Shown: in pieces, positions 24,701-37,449 of the stretch
How the letters are laid out: each line of letters starts with the position of its first letter
Numbering within the stretch: the stretch's first letter is position 1
Assembly (NCBI GenBank): GCA_950295325.1
Contig: OX485804.1
Location: forward strand, 2,728,001 to 2,792,000
DNA: 64,000 nt
Reading direction: 5' to 3'
Origin: Polytrichum commune
Taxonomy: Eukaryota > Streptophyta > Polytrichopsida > Polytrichales > Polytrichaceae
Notes under the pieces: generated by a model
What the model saw: only the letters and a program-made list of their open reading frames with translations
The model's database searches: none
What the model was told of the DNA's origin: nothing
Translations under genes and position numbers: made by a program

Positions 24701-27700
24701 ATCAAAGTTGTACAACCATCAAGCTACATTACATACTTACATGTGTAGATAAGATGGAGCGGAGCTTGTGAGCCTGCCTTGCTTGCTGCAGTTTGATCCG
24801 CTGCATGGCCACTGACGTTCGCAACTCAGAGGTTTTAACCCACACATTGTACAGTTGCCTCTGCATAATTGAAACAGACTCTTCATAAGCACTTTTCAAG
24901 CTGTAGAATATCTAATACATATGACTGGAGACAGGGGAATAACAACCCTTACCCCTCTACAATCTTCCTTGGGCAGGACTCCAACACCTAGAGGGTACCT
25001 ATATACAACATGGATACCCCAGGTAGGAACTGGCTGCTCGACTTTAGACAACCACTACAGAAATCCCAAATACAAGCTCTAGGAATCTCATTGATTGCAC
25101 CGCACCTTGCACATTCACATACCTTAATTTCTCAATAATTTTTTCAAAGTCTTGGTCATGATGTGCACTGGCTCTCATAGGTTTCTTAGTAGAAAACAGG
25201 TAATGAGGACTCAAGGTTCCTAAGATAGAATGAAACTCAAAAGCCTCATAAAGCATAATAGAAGTTTGCCAACCTTGCTAGCGAAATGCAATACTGCAAC
25301 AAATTCTCTGTTCATATCATATGGAAACTAGTCAACTTAATCTTTCAGTGGCAACCAAATACTGAGATAAAGATAATTATATCCAAAACACCACCTGCTC
25401 ATAATATTTGACAAGGTCAAATCACTACTTGGAAGGCATAGCAGATATAGGATGGTTGCACCTTCACTTTGATCATATGGTGTTGAGTTGGTGATTTAGA
25501 CAACCCATAGTAAGTAAATCTCCTGATAGCCTGCCATTTAAGACAAACTCATCCTAAATCTTATGAAGTCTTGAGGTAAAAGCTCCCATAGTTCTGTGAC
25601 ATATGATTTATCCATAAACCTACCTCACATAGCAATAGGATTTTTATTTAGCGTAAACCATACTACTTCATAATCCCACTCTGGAATCCGCCGGTAACAA
25701 GCACAGACCCTATTAGAGAGAAAAACGTCCTACATAATAAACATAGAACACCATTCTTGGTAAGAGGGCCCACTAATTTTCCACCCATATTGCCTCAGGA
25801 GGTCTGTGATGTTCAGCACAGGTATGATAATTGGAATATTGGTAACACCAAGAGAAGGTAAATAGCAGTCACACTGGAGATAAGAGACCTTGCCACTGAA
25901 ACAAAAAGAGATCCAATACTCAACAGAACAAAATTCTCTTCACATGTTACAGAAATGCAAGTCAAGCACTCTCCACAGAAGTGACTTCTGGGAACGCTGT
26001 TCACACCAGCCAAGAATAATTAATTAAATAAAGCATGACAAAATTTCCAAGAAAACAAAGCATACATGTGCATAAAGGTAAAGTCATCATTAGAGCACCA
26101 TGTCCACATAATAAAACAATGCATCTGTATGCAGACATGCAGACATGCACCTGCAGCACTTGTCAATATAGTGTTGCCTTGCACTCCCGCTTTATCCCAT
26201 GGATACTAGAGGGTATGCCATTGGACATCTAATCCGATGGGTTGAACAATCTAATCAGTTGGGCAAATCCTACAGTTCAAGATAGGCCATCCCTCCAACT
26301 ACAATTTCATTGCAGGACCCCTTTCTATGCAAGATGACATGAGAGCTTCTGATATTCAACCACAACAAATAGCTTAAGCTCCACTATGTTGCACGTACTA
26401 TACAGTACCAAGGAGTAGGCAGACAAGCTGTAGGGATAGTATGCACCTCAGCAGCTGCCTTTTGTGCACTCATTACAGCTTCAGCTCGTGCATTTACAAA
26501 ACGCCATTGGAGCCATCGGTTGTGAAGAATTCGTAACAGCTGAGCTTCTTCCTGTTGCGTCAATGACTTTTTCCCTCTACTTCGCCCGTCAATCCCAAAA
26601 TTCGACATACTACTTACTACAGCCCGAGCGGTCCCCATCATGGCTACAGACCCTGCATATCCAGGTCGTGACCTCTGAGGACTAGGTGCACCCCTCAGAG
26701 GAGACGATGGTCTCGAATGCTTAGGTGATGATGGTGGATGTGGAGTTGAAGGAGTAGAATTCCCTGCACCTCGGCCAGGAGAAAGTGCCCACGAAGACGT
26801 CATGCCCCCGTTCATACTATGATTCATGCTGCTACCCATCAGCATACTGGCTGCCGATTGGTGAGGCAGAACTTTACTCCGCCGAACTACCTTTACCGGC
26901 GCAATGCCGGGTGGGCAAACATCCGAATCTGTCGATCGCATGTGATCCCCCTCAGAAAATCTTCGCAACCTGTTGTTCATGTCTTGCCATACCCGAGCAG
27001 GTACGGTTGTGCCCCTTACGGAACCTCGCCCGGCGGGTGCCGACCCGCTTGAGGACACGCTATCAGTATCTGACATGGTATCCGTCGGACCAGGAGGGGC
27101 ACAAAGAACATCAATTGCTGCCACAGATTCCTGTGAGTGTCGCCGGACGTGACCACCCACATCCCTTCCGCTTGATGAATTCTTATTCGCTGGACTTGTC
27201 TCAACCTTGCTGTTGCCTACAGACTCCCGACCACCGTTTTCGGTGCCCACCTTGCCTCTCGTGGGCGAAGGATTCCGCCGCAAAGCTGTTGGACCGGAAG
27301 GTGTAGCTGGACCCTCGTTCATAGATCGATTGAAGCTTCGAGACACCGTGCTCCTCGCTCGAGACGAAGGTGTTCCGGGTCGCCCTTGCACTACCATTGT
27401 TGCTGATCGTGAAAGTGGCCTTTCCCTGTCCCCGCCGAGATCCATGCTTCTAGTCATCGACCCGCCGAACACCTTTCCGGTGCTCATGCCTGGCCATCTT
27501 TGTTGCTCGGGTTTCGAATGCGAATTGTCTTTGGGACGCGCATTTTCAGCTTGATCCAGGCTTTGACGCCGCATAGGAGACCCCTTCCGCTGTGGTGGAG
27601 AAACAGTCACAGCGTCGCCATTCCCAGCATGACGATGCACACCGTTTCCTGCAGGTTTCAGACTGTGATCACAACCTTCGCTAACCTCCTGCTGATCCTT

Positions 27701-28318
27701 GCCTTCGCTCTGGATGCTAGAATTCGGACTGTTGCCATTCGCCTCCGTACCCTGCTTCGAGGCGGACATGGATGGCCATAATTCGGGCCCTCTTGATTGC
27801 GAACGTGCCTTGCTTGCACCCAACCCATCCGTTGAGGCAGAGCTTGACGCCGACTTGCCATCTGAACTGCTTGTAGCCGGCCAAGGTCTTCGCCTCTCGG
27901 CAGAGAAAGCACGCTTCGGAGCCTCTGCCACGTTGCTCGTGCGACCTAAATTAGGAGAAGGGTGCCGGATAGGGGCGTCCGACTTTGCTGCGCTACTGGA
28001 ACTAGAAATGCTACTGCGATTTCTCACAGGAGAAGCTTGCCGTGAAGATGAAGACGAAGGTGAAGGCTGCCTAAGCGGTGACGGATTTCGGCGACCACCT
28101 GCAGCGGCAGCTGCAGGAGCAGGACTTGCCACTTTGTACCTGGAAGTAATCTCCCTGTTTCGCATCTTCCGCACCGCCGCTGCATTGGCCTTCTCGGCCG
28201 GAGGAAGACCTCCATAATTCTGTGCACCGTTTGTTTCCTTCTTCTTGTCCAGCTGCGGCTCTTTCACCGTAGGCGACGTAAGCACGGGGTTGGACGTAGG
28301 CGCCACCGCGGCAACCAT
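21753..28318 (-). CDS. QWRF-domain protein, AUGMIN subunit 8 family, copy A
   Basis: Six exons, all phase 0: 28318-26447, 24860-24741, 24295-24179, 23102-23013, 22210-22103, 21878-21753, giving 810 residues. QWRF proteins (AUG8, SCO3 and EDE1 in Arabidopsis) bind microtubules, and AUG8 belongs to the augmin complex that recruits gamma-tubulin. The N-terminal 570 residues are Ser/Pro/Arg-rich and disordered-looking, as expected of the microtubule-binding part. The conserved C-terminal domain has NRWLQWRFVNARAEA with QWRF at 604-607, then RQLYNVWVKTSELR, and helices with THLEDW and ADVQAVKEAL. The ATG at 28318 (ACCATGG context) follows an in-frame TGA a few codons upstream. Exon 1 ends GAG|GTGCAT; translating past this donor adds a spurious tail. 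Introns are 1586, 445, 1076, 802 and 224 bases. Head-to-head with copy B. The frame is intact, so it is likely functional. Confidence 0.92.
23311..23860. mobile_element. Stowaway-type MITE in intron 3 of gene A
   Basis: The ends are nearly perfect inverted repeats: CTCCCTCCGTTTCATATC at the left and the complement of GATATGAAACGGAGGAAG at the right. They are flanked by TA, the target duplication of Tc1/mariner-type elements. CTCCCTCCGT is the classic plant Stowaway terminus. About 550 bases, without transposase. Copies B and C lack it at the same intron, so it inserted after the duplication. Confidence 0.88.
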
Positions 28319-29294
28319 GGTCCGAACCGCCACCCTTCACTTCCCTTCCCCGGACTCATGCACCACTCCTCTCCCCTACATCGTAACGCTTCCACTCCTT
28401 CGCTTCACTCTCACACAATGCCATTTCCAGCTCACGTAAGCTCAACATTCTGTCTCCAGCGCCGGCGATCCCCTCACCGGCCTAGCTACCAACCAATCGA
28501 CACAACACAAACATCCTCTACGTTGCTCTTCCAGCTAATTCCGCAATACAGAGTCCATTTCCTGCTCATTTCCCACCCCGCCACCGCTACATTGCCTCCC
28601 CCACCTCTTCTCTCCACTTACCTCAAACTTGCCAGCCTCCACATCCGCCGACTCCCCGATCTCTCCTCCACTGATAGAACCCCCAGTCGCCACCATTGCG
28701 GCCATCACCACCAAAAAACGCTAAACCATATCAAGGTTAACAAGCCCCGAAACCACAGCTCACGAACCTTTCACAATCATCAATACTTCACCCCAACAAA
28801 CAAACAAATAAACAAAAACACGACAATCCAACCCCTAGGGTTCGCGCCGAGACGAACACCGATTTTCACACTGGTACTCGCGAAATTGGTCGCTGCTAAA
28901 AACCACCAGCGACGCCAATCTCCGACCCGAAGCTACCAAAAACTTCAAAAAGAGTTCACACGCATCCGCTGGCTTCATATAGTTGCTGTATATTGCGACG
29001 AAACCCCGAGATCGACCAATGTCGAGCTCCGCGACGAAAGAGCGAAACCGAAAGCCAAGCGAGCTGGTCGCAAGGGACTGAGGAAGCAAGGCCCCACCTC
29101 GAGCGTCAATCACCCGGTCCCGTACATGTTGGGTATACATTCATAGATTTCCGTGGAAAGTTTCGTAGATTCAGCGTGTCTGCGGCCCAAGTGATGGAGC
29201 CAGTACTCGAGTGTTCGATACATGCTGTTTTTGCACAGTACAGTACTGTAGTGGTATTTGATTTCGTATTTGTATAATATTATTTATATATGTC

Positions 29295-29453
29295 ATCCGT
29301 TACGTAACATTACTCAGCTGATGACCTGTGTTCGTGGGTCCCACAGTGGATTCAAGAATGAAGCCTCCAGATGCTAGAATTCTAGTGCTTTGGACTGAAT
29401 CTGAAGTTAGAGCAGCTGAACATACCTCATCAGTTGAGTAATGTTTCGGATAA
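29295..29453. mobile_element. short inverted-repeat element
   Basis: ATCCGTTACGTAACATTACT with CAGCTGATGA at the left pairs imperfectly with the complement of TCATCAGTTGAGTAATGTTTCGGAT at the right. The repeats are about 28 bases and the whole is about 160 bases. It is non-coding and lies just outside the 5' flank of gene A. The superfamily is not determined. Confidence 0.55.
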
Positions 29454-29508
29454 ATTTGGACTTCCCATTAATTAATGGGACTCTCAATTTCAAATATTTC
29501 GTAACTTA

Positions 29509-30195
29509 CAGTAATCTCCCGATTAAGTAAGCACCCGTTTAAGTACGCATCCCAGTTAAGTTCGCAATTGTTTTTTGACAAAAATCAAGGTTCATGCTTT
29601 ATCATTTGAACATGTCATGCATATATAGTCGTTTGCTACGAATGCATGATTTTTTAACGCTTAATATTCAATGTCAATTTGTTAATGTTCGTTGAAACGT
29701 CTCAAACGATCGTTGCAATTCATCATATATATGTCCAGCTTCCGTTTGAACATCGGAGCAAAGCAGTTGGTCGTCAATATCGAGGACAATGTTGTGTAGA
29801 GCTTCAAAGCCTTTAAAACCAATCTTTTAGCTCAGTAAATTGGCCAACAGAGGCGCGAAACGTTTTCGATTTAGCATCATCAAACATTAGCGCCATTCGT
29901 TGCAATATGTTCTCCCGATTGTCCCAAACTTTCCAGATGGCGCCTTCACTAACTTCATACTTTGAGCCGTCCAATAAACTCAAAGCTTGCTTGGTGTGTT
30001 CGGCTTGCTCAACTTTGTAATGATTTCACATCGTTGGGTTTCGGTCGAGTGGGTTGCCTTAGGTTTAATTTATTTCATGTTGTGATTCATCGAATTAGAG
30101 GGTCTAGAAGGTGATACAAGTAAAGTACGCACCTACCAACTAAGTGCACACCAACCGCTCATGTGCAAAGTGCGTACTTAAGCAGGAAATTACTG
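29509..30195 (-). mobile_element. pogo/Tigger-like element with transposase remnant
   Basis: The ends CAGTAATCTCCCGATTAAGT and the complement CAGTAATTTCCTGCTTAAGT are inverted repeats flanked by TA on both sides. CAGTA-type starts and TA duplications fit pogo/Tigger elements (Tc1/mariner superfamily). Minus-strand translation gives a piece resembling the CENP-B-type helix-turn-helix of these transposases (residues like YEVSEGAIWKVWDNRENIL), then a frame break, then ALHNIVLDIDDQLL and ETFQRT, which resemble a transposase C-terminus. The DDE catalytic core is absent, so this is an internally deleted, non-autonomous copy, 687 bases long. Confidence 0.75.
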
Positions 30196-30199
30196 TACT

Positions 30200-31880
30200 C
30201 ACAAGTTCAAGAATTTGTGTCCATTGTTTATTTCTTTCTAAAGGTAGTTGCTACTGTAGATGGCACTCTATTTCCTCTTTACTAGTCCCAAAATATGAAT
30301 TTCAAGTGGGGATTAAGGGTCTCATCCAATGTAGGAATGACATGTGGCACGAGATGAGGAGAAAATTCATTTATCATCAAAATAGAGAACCTTCTATAGT
30401 GTTATTGAAATCATTCTTCACTTGGGCCAAAAATAGTGGACATACAAATTCATTATTGATCACTCATCCAAGTGCACAAGGGTTATCAAAACACATAATG
30501 GTTTTTCATCCATGGAGGTGTGATATCATCCATGCCTCTCATACTTCGTTCATTAATAAATTAGTTATGATTGATAACCAACTCAAGTAGGTGGGTGATT
30601 CATTAGCTCATTGTCCAATCTCCTCTCATTGGTTATCTAATCCATAAATGATTATCCTTTAAGATAAGCATGCCTTAAAATAATTTTTTAGCTTTGCAAT
30701 CATTTCATGGATGTGATCCTTTGATAGTATCTCAAAACATCTCTTATGCAAAAATGTTAAACAAAATCATGTGGAAATGTTTACACATCTTTCAATATTT
30801 GTAGCTTAATGTTGTTAAGGTTCAACCAGGGTCCCCTTAAGCATTAATACTACCCTACATGGGCAGTTTCAAATTTAAGGATCGAAGAATTATGTTAACT
30901 CTAAAAACTAATTTCCATGAACTTGAAAATCAACATTTAACCCCAGCAAAATCTTCGCCAAATTTTAAATTCTAAAGAGTTACACTCCACTCCCTAATTG
31001 CCATCATATTCAATAACAAAAATAACTTGAGACCCAAACTAGAAAGCCCGTATACACTTCACACCCACAAATCCCTTGGCAACAAAACGTCGCATCAACA
31101 TTTAACATGACAAGGCATGATACCTTAGCTCACCAACTCATGACATGTTTTATTGTCTCAAGCCACATTTGGGAACACCTTTGTATTTCCTCCTTAAGTT
31201 CAAGTCGTACACTAGATTCAAACCCCAAACCACTTTTGAAACACAAATAATAACACTCCTTGTCACCTTCAACATTAACCCAAGGTGACCACACTCCGTC
31301 CCACTAATATCATAACCCACTATTCCCTCTCACTCCCATCCATTAATCCCCCACCACTTGAATGAGTTACCTACCCCTACGTAATTTTATCCTCATTGAA
31401 AGGTGGTAATAGCATGCATACAAAGAGAATCTTCATTCATGTTATGAAACATACGTTTCTTTTCCTTTGTTGCTTTTTCATTCCTAATTCTCTCCAAGAT
31501 ATTCCAAACTTTTTGATGTTATGATTGTGGAATGTACCATGAACCTATGTTGTTAAGGTTGAAAAATTGTTCACTTTTCAATCTTGCAATTTTAAGGCTA
31601 GTTAAAGAACATCATATTACTTGTGTTTTTTTTCAAAAGAATATGTTTGTTAATAGATATATGATTATAGCATATTAATATATAACCTATATGTTATGTT
31701 GTGCACCACTGCACCACTGCACCATAATGTGAACCCACATCATGTGGTCAAAGTTGTTATCACAACCCTAATTTAACTTAAGTAATGATACATCTCCTTA
31801 GGCATTTGTCATACATTCCAACAAAAAGATAAAGGAAATGAAAGATAAAAATAAAACATATGGCTAATGCTAATACTTGT
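30200..31880. other. intergenic, no gene seen
   Basis: AT-rich sequence without a supported gene. An open frame of 148 codons (30144-30590) overlaps the right end of the pogo-like element and has no recognisable domain. A TGTTGGAATGTATGACA-like start on the minus strand near 31815 could be the LTR of the adjacent gypsy relic, but this is not established. Confidence 0.35.
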
Positions 31881-31884
31881 GACA

Positions 31885-33945
31885 CTAGGAGGGCAGCACA
31901 AACATGTAAGCTAGTTTGGCCTCGTTTATTTGTCCCATACACCGACATTGAAGACCCATTAAGAATGGTGCATGATCTGAACGCCCCATGCTCAAGGTAA
32001 GGTCAATTTCCTCCTCAATAATGGAAAAGTGGCAAGGTGCACAGTTGTGTGTGTGATCCCTCCAAACCTTTTCACATTTGCCAATTAATTCCAATACGTC
32101 AATGGGCATCACAGTCTGGATGTGTAAGATGATGCGACAACCAATGACGTCAAGAATTGTAGGAGTGGTTTGTTGCAAATATATACACAAATTAAAGTCT
32201 TCAGGCATGAACCTACATAAGGTTTGTAACCACCTCCTCGTACAATCGTGAAACGCAATGTGTCCGGATGTTGTTCAATATTGAGGTTCTCCAATGCCAT
32301 GGGCTTGATGCATTGAAATAACTTGACTCGTGCTTAACATGTTGCTAATCATGTGTCAATATCATCCATCTTGACCACACCTTGTGTGGCCTGCTTGGTG
32401 GGCACTAGTAACACTAGTTCTTGTCTATATAATAGAAAATAAGGTGAGGTTTGCTTGTTGAAGCAATATTCCATGGCCAACTATGGTAGTTGAATGTCCC
32501 AACCCCTATGATGGTCGTGTTGTAGCCCGTACTTCCAAAGGCCCCGCTTGATGGTATGCACCATGCATATCACCAACCCATCTCCTTCGGGATGGTCCCG
32601 GGATGTCATCTAATGGTCTATGAAGGTTTGTTTGCATATGGTTTGGAAATTTGCCCAAGGATTCTCTACCTTGGTCCATCAACACCTCTGTAGGGGCCCT
32701 TAATCAACTTAAAACATGATTGAGAAACGCATAAGCGACGCCTTCAAGGAATTTGTCAAGCAAAATGATTAGTTCAATCCATTTGGAAGAATGCTCGTTA
32801 CTAAGATGTACTTGTTGTAGCATTTGGTTGTGGGCAAAGGTTGCGATTTGGGCATGTGAACATTAAGCAATGCACGGACCCAATCACACACCTTGGCTAT
32901 GAGGCGTTGAATGTCCACCTGCATGCCTTTCCACCAATAATGATGTTGTATTGCGTACGCCATAGTGATCTAGGTCCTTGAGTAGGCGGAGGATAAGTTC
33001 CTCTCTTCCATTGGGTGGAAGCACCACGCATTTCTCACCTCCATGAAGCTTCCAAACTAATTGGTTGCCTTCCCATTCAAATCGCTTGGCCCATTGCAAT
33101 CCCTCACCTTAGGTGTTACATCCATGTTCATAGTGAAGGTGCATAGGTAGGCCAACATCATCTCATCGTTCTAGATGTCCTGGGCGCCCCCAACTTCTTC
33201 GACATCGGGAGACATGGTCGTCATTATAGGGCATAGTCAAAAGGTTTAAATACAAGGAGGCAATCCACCATGCTTGCTTGTTGGACTCATCCTCTGCATA
33301 AAACTATTGGGACTCATCTTTGTCATTAAACTCAAACCTTTCAGGATCCTCGGTGAACCAACCAATGACTTCTTTCTCATCCCCGTCAGTGTGCCAATGA
33401 GCACTAAACAATTCCACCTAGTTGGCACATGGGTTGCGTCCTTGTTCACCAACCCGACTTGATGAACAATTCGGAAATCATATTGTTGGAGCATAAAAGT
33501 CAATTGAGCAAGTTTGCATGTTAATTTGTCAAATTCCATGAGCCACTTCATAGGTTGATGGTCAATTACTAACAAAAACTCATTTTATATAGGTAACAAT
33601 GAAAATGAACGATGGCCCAAACAACTGCCAAATATTTGCCCTTTTACGAATTGTACAAAGCCTTTGCATTGTTGTTGGAGCAATTGGCATAGGCAATGAC
33701 AAACTTTGTGTCATTGTCATTCATTTGTGTGAGCACAACTCCTAGGCCGAGTCCACTCCAATCGGTATGCAATTGATAGGACCTCCCTGCAATGAGTTGC
33801 CTAAGAATGGGTGCAAATGCCAATAGTTGATATGGTGAGTGGCTTGGCAATCATGTTGAAGGCCTCCACAAATTATTGTAATAGTTGGCGAGCCCTAGGA
33901 ATGCCCGTTACCTACTAACGTCGGTTGGTTGGGGGATCTTAGCTA
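31885..33945 (-). pseudogene. Ty3/gypsy pol relic (RT end, RNase H, integrase)
   Basis: On the minus strand, in the order expected for Ty3/gypsy pol: the end of reverse transcriptase (RAFLGLANYY, about 33890); RNase H (HTDWSGLGLGVVLTQ near 33760, then IDHQPMKWLMEFDKLT near 33565 and LQQYDFRIVHQ); the integrase zinc-finger region (HYGVRNTTSLL, HYWWKGMQ, about 32930-33030); pieces of the integrase core (TEVLMDQGREF-like, near 32680); and an integrase C-terminal part (MALENLNIEQHPDTLRF, about 32300; WRDHTHNCAPCH, about 32060). Several stops and frameshifts break the frame. Gag, protease and most of reverse transcriptase are missing, so it is 5'-truncated. It sits almost exactly midway between QWRF genes A and B. 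Confidence 0.85.
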
Positions 33946-36284
33946 GTGAAACATTACAAATTCAATTACAATTTAACTTCCATGAAAAAATCAAAGCCAA
34001 CACCTGTAGCTTAAAACAATACCATACTACTTCCATGCATGTACATCAACAAGACAATAATCAATTAAAATGACATGTATAAGTTATAGCTAGGCTATCC
34101 AATCAACCATAAGTATAAGCACATTGTATACATCATGTGATAGTGAGTGATCATGATTCCAACAACCTAGTGGCCTAACCACCTTCATAACGATTGCACT
34201 AGCACTCTTAGTTGCGCTCTTGCACTTATGGTCTATCTTTTATGTGTTTTTTCTTCATTTCCAATCCTAATTCTAAGGTAGTTTGCCTAATTCGCCCAAC
34301 ACTTCATTCACTAAATCTCTCGGTATTAGATTGTTTCCCTCTTCTACACTTTATCCATTATTCTATCATCTCGATTTTCACTTAGAATTTCTTTATTTGC
34401 AAGTTTTAATCGTCATGCTTCATGTATGTTGAGACTAGACTCAATGCTCACATGTGTGCTCACAACTTTATGAATTTCACTCCCTCTCACATGCTACACA
34501 CATTCAAGCCAATTGATTGCACGGAATAACAAACAAATCCAACATGTTCAATGTATTGGCTACATTATATGAATGGTCTAAGCATCATCTCTATCACAAG
34601 GAATCATAATGCATGGCTATAATCCACTCAACATTCATCGCACAACCTATTGCCCTCATCCTCTCTCGCGCTATCTTGCACTTTTTGAGCTCTCTAAGTT
34701 GTTTATTGTGTATTGCCTTGCCTTCTTGTAGCTTGGCTTAGTGGCTAGCACCCAAAGTAGTTATAATCGTTTTTACTTGTCTATCATCTAATAGCCATTT
34801 TCACATTCTATCCAAGTTTTTTATAGTGGCAGCTAAGGCTTATAGACAAACACATAAAACTATGGTAAGAAAATTGTCGATTATAGGTTATCCCTACGAG
34901 AAACATAGGATTTGTAGCAATGTTACAAGCATCATATTTGTCCACCACATACAAGCCCGATGTGCTTGTGATCCGATCATTTTTTATGAATCTATACAAT
35001 ATACCTCAAATTAACAAAGACAAATTGAATATCACATCATGTAACTAGTTGGACTTGGAAACACTAGGATCATGCCCAAAAATTATGCCCAAAATTTCCT
35101 TGGATACCATAGCTCTCTAGCAACTTGGGCACCTTTATGCCTAATAATTAATTAAAGTATGAAAGTAAGTTAGGCAACCCTAAAAAATCTAAAATTTGGC
35201 ATACTGAAAAAATTAGACATTCATCCAAGACATTTCTATAATTCATGGATGGTTTTCCTAATTTCATCTATGGCAGCTACAATCAATCTAAACACTGACC
35301 TTAACCAACATTCCATACCCTACAATTGGTCTTTTACTTGTATGTTAGGGTTTTGCTTGGCAACAAATTTTGCTTTGATTTGATGCTACTTTATTGGATT
35401 CTAGTGAATATCACTTGCATAATTGTGATTCTAGGCACTCTTTGAATTTTATATATATATATATATATATATATTTGGGGATAATCAACGAAATGAATTT
35501 CCAAAAAAATTAGGCACCTTTAAAATTAATTATTTTATGCCCAAGCGGCTAGAGAGCTACGGTATTGGTGCACATGCATATCCCCATTTTAATTTGCACT
35601 ATTGGTTCTTCTTCACCGGAGCTGCTGCAACTAATTGTTGATCCTTTGAGTAGTAGCCAAAAACTTCGATTGCATTGCGTTACATAGTTTGACAGATGGA
35701 ACTTGACCCTAGAAAGAATTGATCGCTACAATGAAGAAGTTGTATGAAGTAAAGCTTCACCAACGGGCTCAATTTGACGCCGGTATTTAGATACGGGCGT
35801 AATTTTTCTTTCTTATGAAGTAAAGCTTCAAGATGCGATCTTTCTCATACCCGTGTTTTCCCAGTCGTTGTCAAAGGATGAAGTTACTCCAATACTTTCT
35901 CATTTTACGGATCTATCTTTTGAAAATTTTCAAAATCCTTCTTGTCCGTCTTTTACAGGTCTTCTCAATGACTAAGGGCCCTTCCATACATGTGATCAAG
36001 GTCCGTGAGAAAAGATAATATACGATTCATCATGATCATGGTTAGTGCATAACATTACTCAAATCCATAACAACGTTATGTGGGACTGACAATATACCAC
36101 AAAATATTCTTGAATATTCCCACATTCAATTTGAGTATTGTAATGCACAAACCATGTTCATTAATAATCCACATCATTTTTTAAGGCTTTGGCCATGGGA
36201 CGCGGTGTAAAGCAGACCTAGACTAGGACATAGTGTTTCTTTGAAAAATATACCAAATACAACAAATATTTAGGTACCAAAACT

Positions 36285-36333
<49 letters not shown>

Positions 36334-36999
36334 TCTCCGGACATGGTTGTCTTCATATTTTGTTGATATAACTTAAATTGGGTTCTCTTGCTGCATAAAT
36401 TGGGTGATAAGCAAACATTATCCGTCTATGGATATCATGTCAAATTCCATCTCATTTCCATGTCACTTTCTCACTCATTTTCAAACATGGTCATTGTTGT
36501 TTTGGGTGGCTTGGTAGAAAACAAAGTGGGGTTGTTGCTCATTTGCCACCAATGAGAGAAAATAGAAAGCGGATGTTGTGGTCATTAGTCATTAGTGACA
36601 CGATGCTCTCTAATACGATTGAAAAATACAATAGGTAGAAGGGCTATTTCAATAAGGGTCTTAGTTGACAGTAACAACTAGACATACAAACAAGAACTTT
36701 ACAATTCATGAACAATATCTGACGAGCCCGTAAATGAGCTTCCTGGGAGTGCTCATATAATTTTTGCGTAAGGTTAAATTGAATAAAGAACTTGATGTTA
36801 GTGAAGATTCACGGTTAATTATCATCATTATAGTAAAGTCAAGTAGGAGTAGTTTCATTTTCTCTTATGACATAAGACAACATATACAACAAGGTTTGAA
36901 ATCCATAAATGCATAGAATACGGTTTATACATAGATATACTTGAGTGGCCTTAGATGCAAATGCATCCTTATATTACAATCATCAATGTCAATATATGA

Positions 37000-37049
<50 letters not shown>

Positions 37050-37449
37050 GTTCTTCTCAACATATGACAATGTATAAAACAAGATTTGGAATGCATAACA
37101 TATGATTTATGAACTTGGTGAGGCCCATAAAGATTGTGTATATGGCCGTGCATATCGAGTCCTCGAGTCGTTTACGGGTTAAGGATTAAGAAACCGGCAA
37201 TCCATGTATCGGAACACTATCCTTCATCATTTTGCATTAGGTCCGAATGGCAAGGGTCCAAAATATTATAATACAAAAGTATACTTTAAATGCAAAAACA
37301 CCATGCATCGTACACTTGCCACTTCTGGACATTCCCATCACTCTTGCGCAAACCAGACGAATCTACGGGTCTGCCAGTAAAATCTACCACTTTCTGCGTC
37401 ACCTGTACCTGTCGGGGCGATTTCGCACAGGGGTCTCTGATTTCTCAAA
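33946..37449. other. intergenic with microsatellites, no gene seen
   Basis: No supported gene. Microsatellites: (TA)n at about 35448-35474, (CT)n then (AC)n at about 36284-36333, and (TA)n at about 37008-37046. Two copies of GAAGTAAAGCTTCA lie near 35745 and 35818. The stretch ends where homology to the QWRF 5' flank begins. Confidence 0.4.

Larger units (their letters stand above)
20680..29100 (-). repeat. segmental duplication unit A (QWRF gene copy A)
   Basis: About 8.4 kb shared, at varying identity, with unit B (inverted, 37450-43520) and unit C (same orientation, 46640-53420). Homology covers the 5' flank, all exons, parts of the introns and the 3' flank. The 3' flank match includes CAATCATGCTCTT near 20750 and TATTTTACATGGCTA near 21477. 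Unit A alone carries the Stowaway-type insertion in intron 3. Confidence 0.85.

Noticed and set aside
26384-26446. Read-through end of QWRF exon 1 as a 649-residue protein
   Set aside because: The splice donor GAG|GTGCAT precedes it, and exon 2 continues the conserved domain. The tail sequence differs in C, as expected of intron.
26785-28217. Several long antisense frames inside QWRF exon 1, repeated in B and C
   Set aside because: They are shadows of the GC-rich, codon-biased coding exon. They change between A/B and C in ways that preserve the sense protein only.
28319-28333. Five extra N-terminal codons beginning with GTG in QWRF genes A and B (four in C)
   Set aside because: The start would be non-ATG. 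The first ATG has a good context and follows a nearby in-frame TGA.
28358-29146. 262-codon plus-strand open frame upstream of gene A, with a related 188-codon frame near B
   Set aside because: It is the antisense of the 5' flank and leader of the QWRF genes. It is His/Pro/Ser low complexity, loses its frame between A and B where they diverge, and has no domain.
30144-30590. 148-codon open frame
   Set aside because: It starts inside the terminal repeat of the pogo-like element and its translation resembles nothing known.
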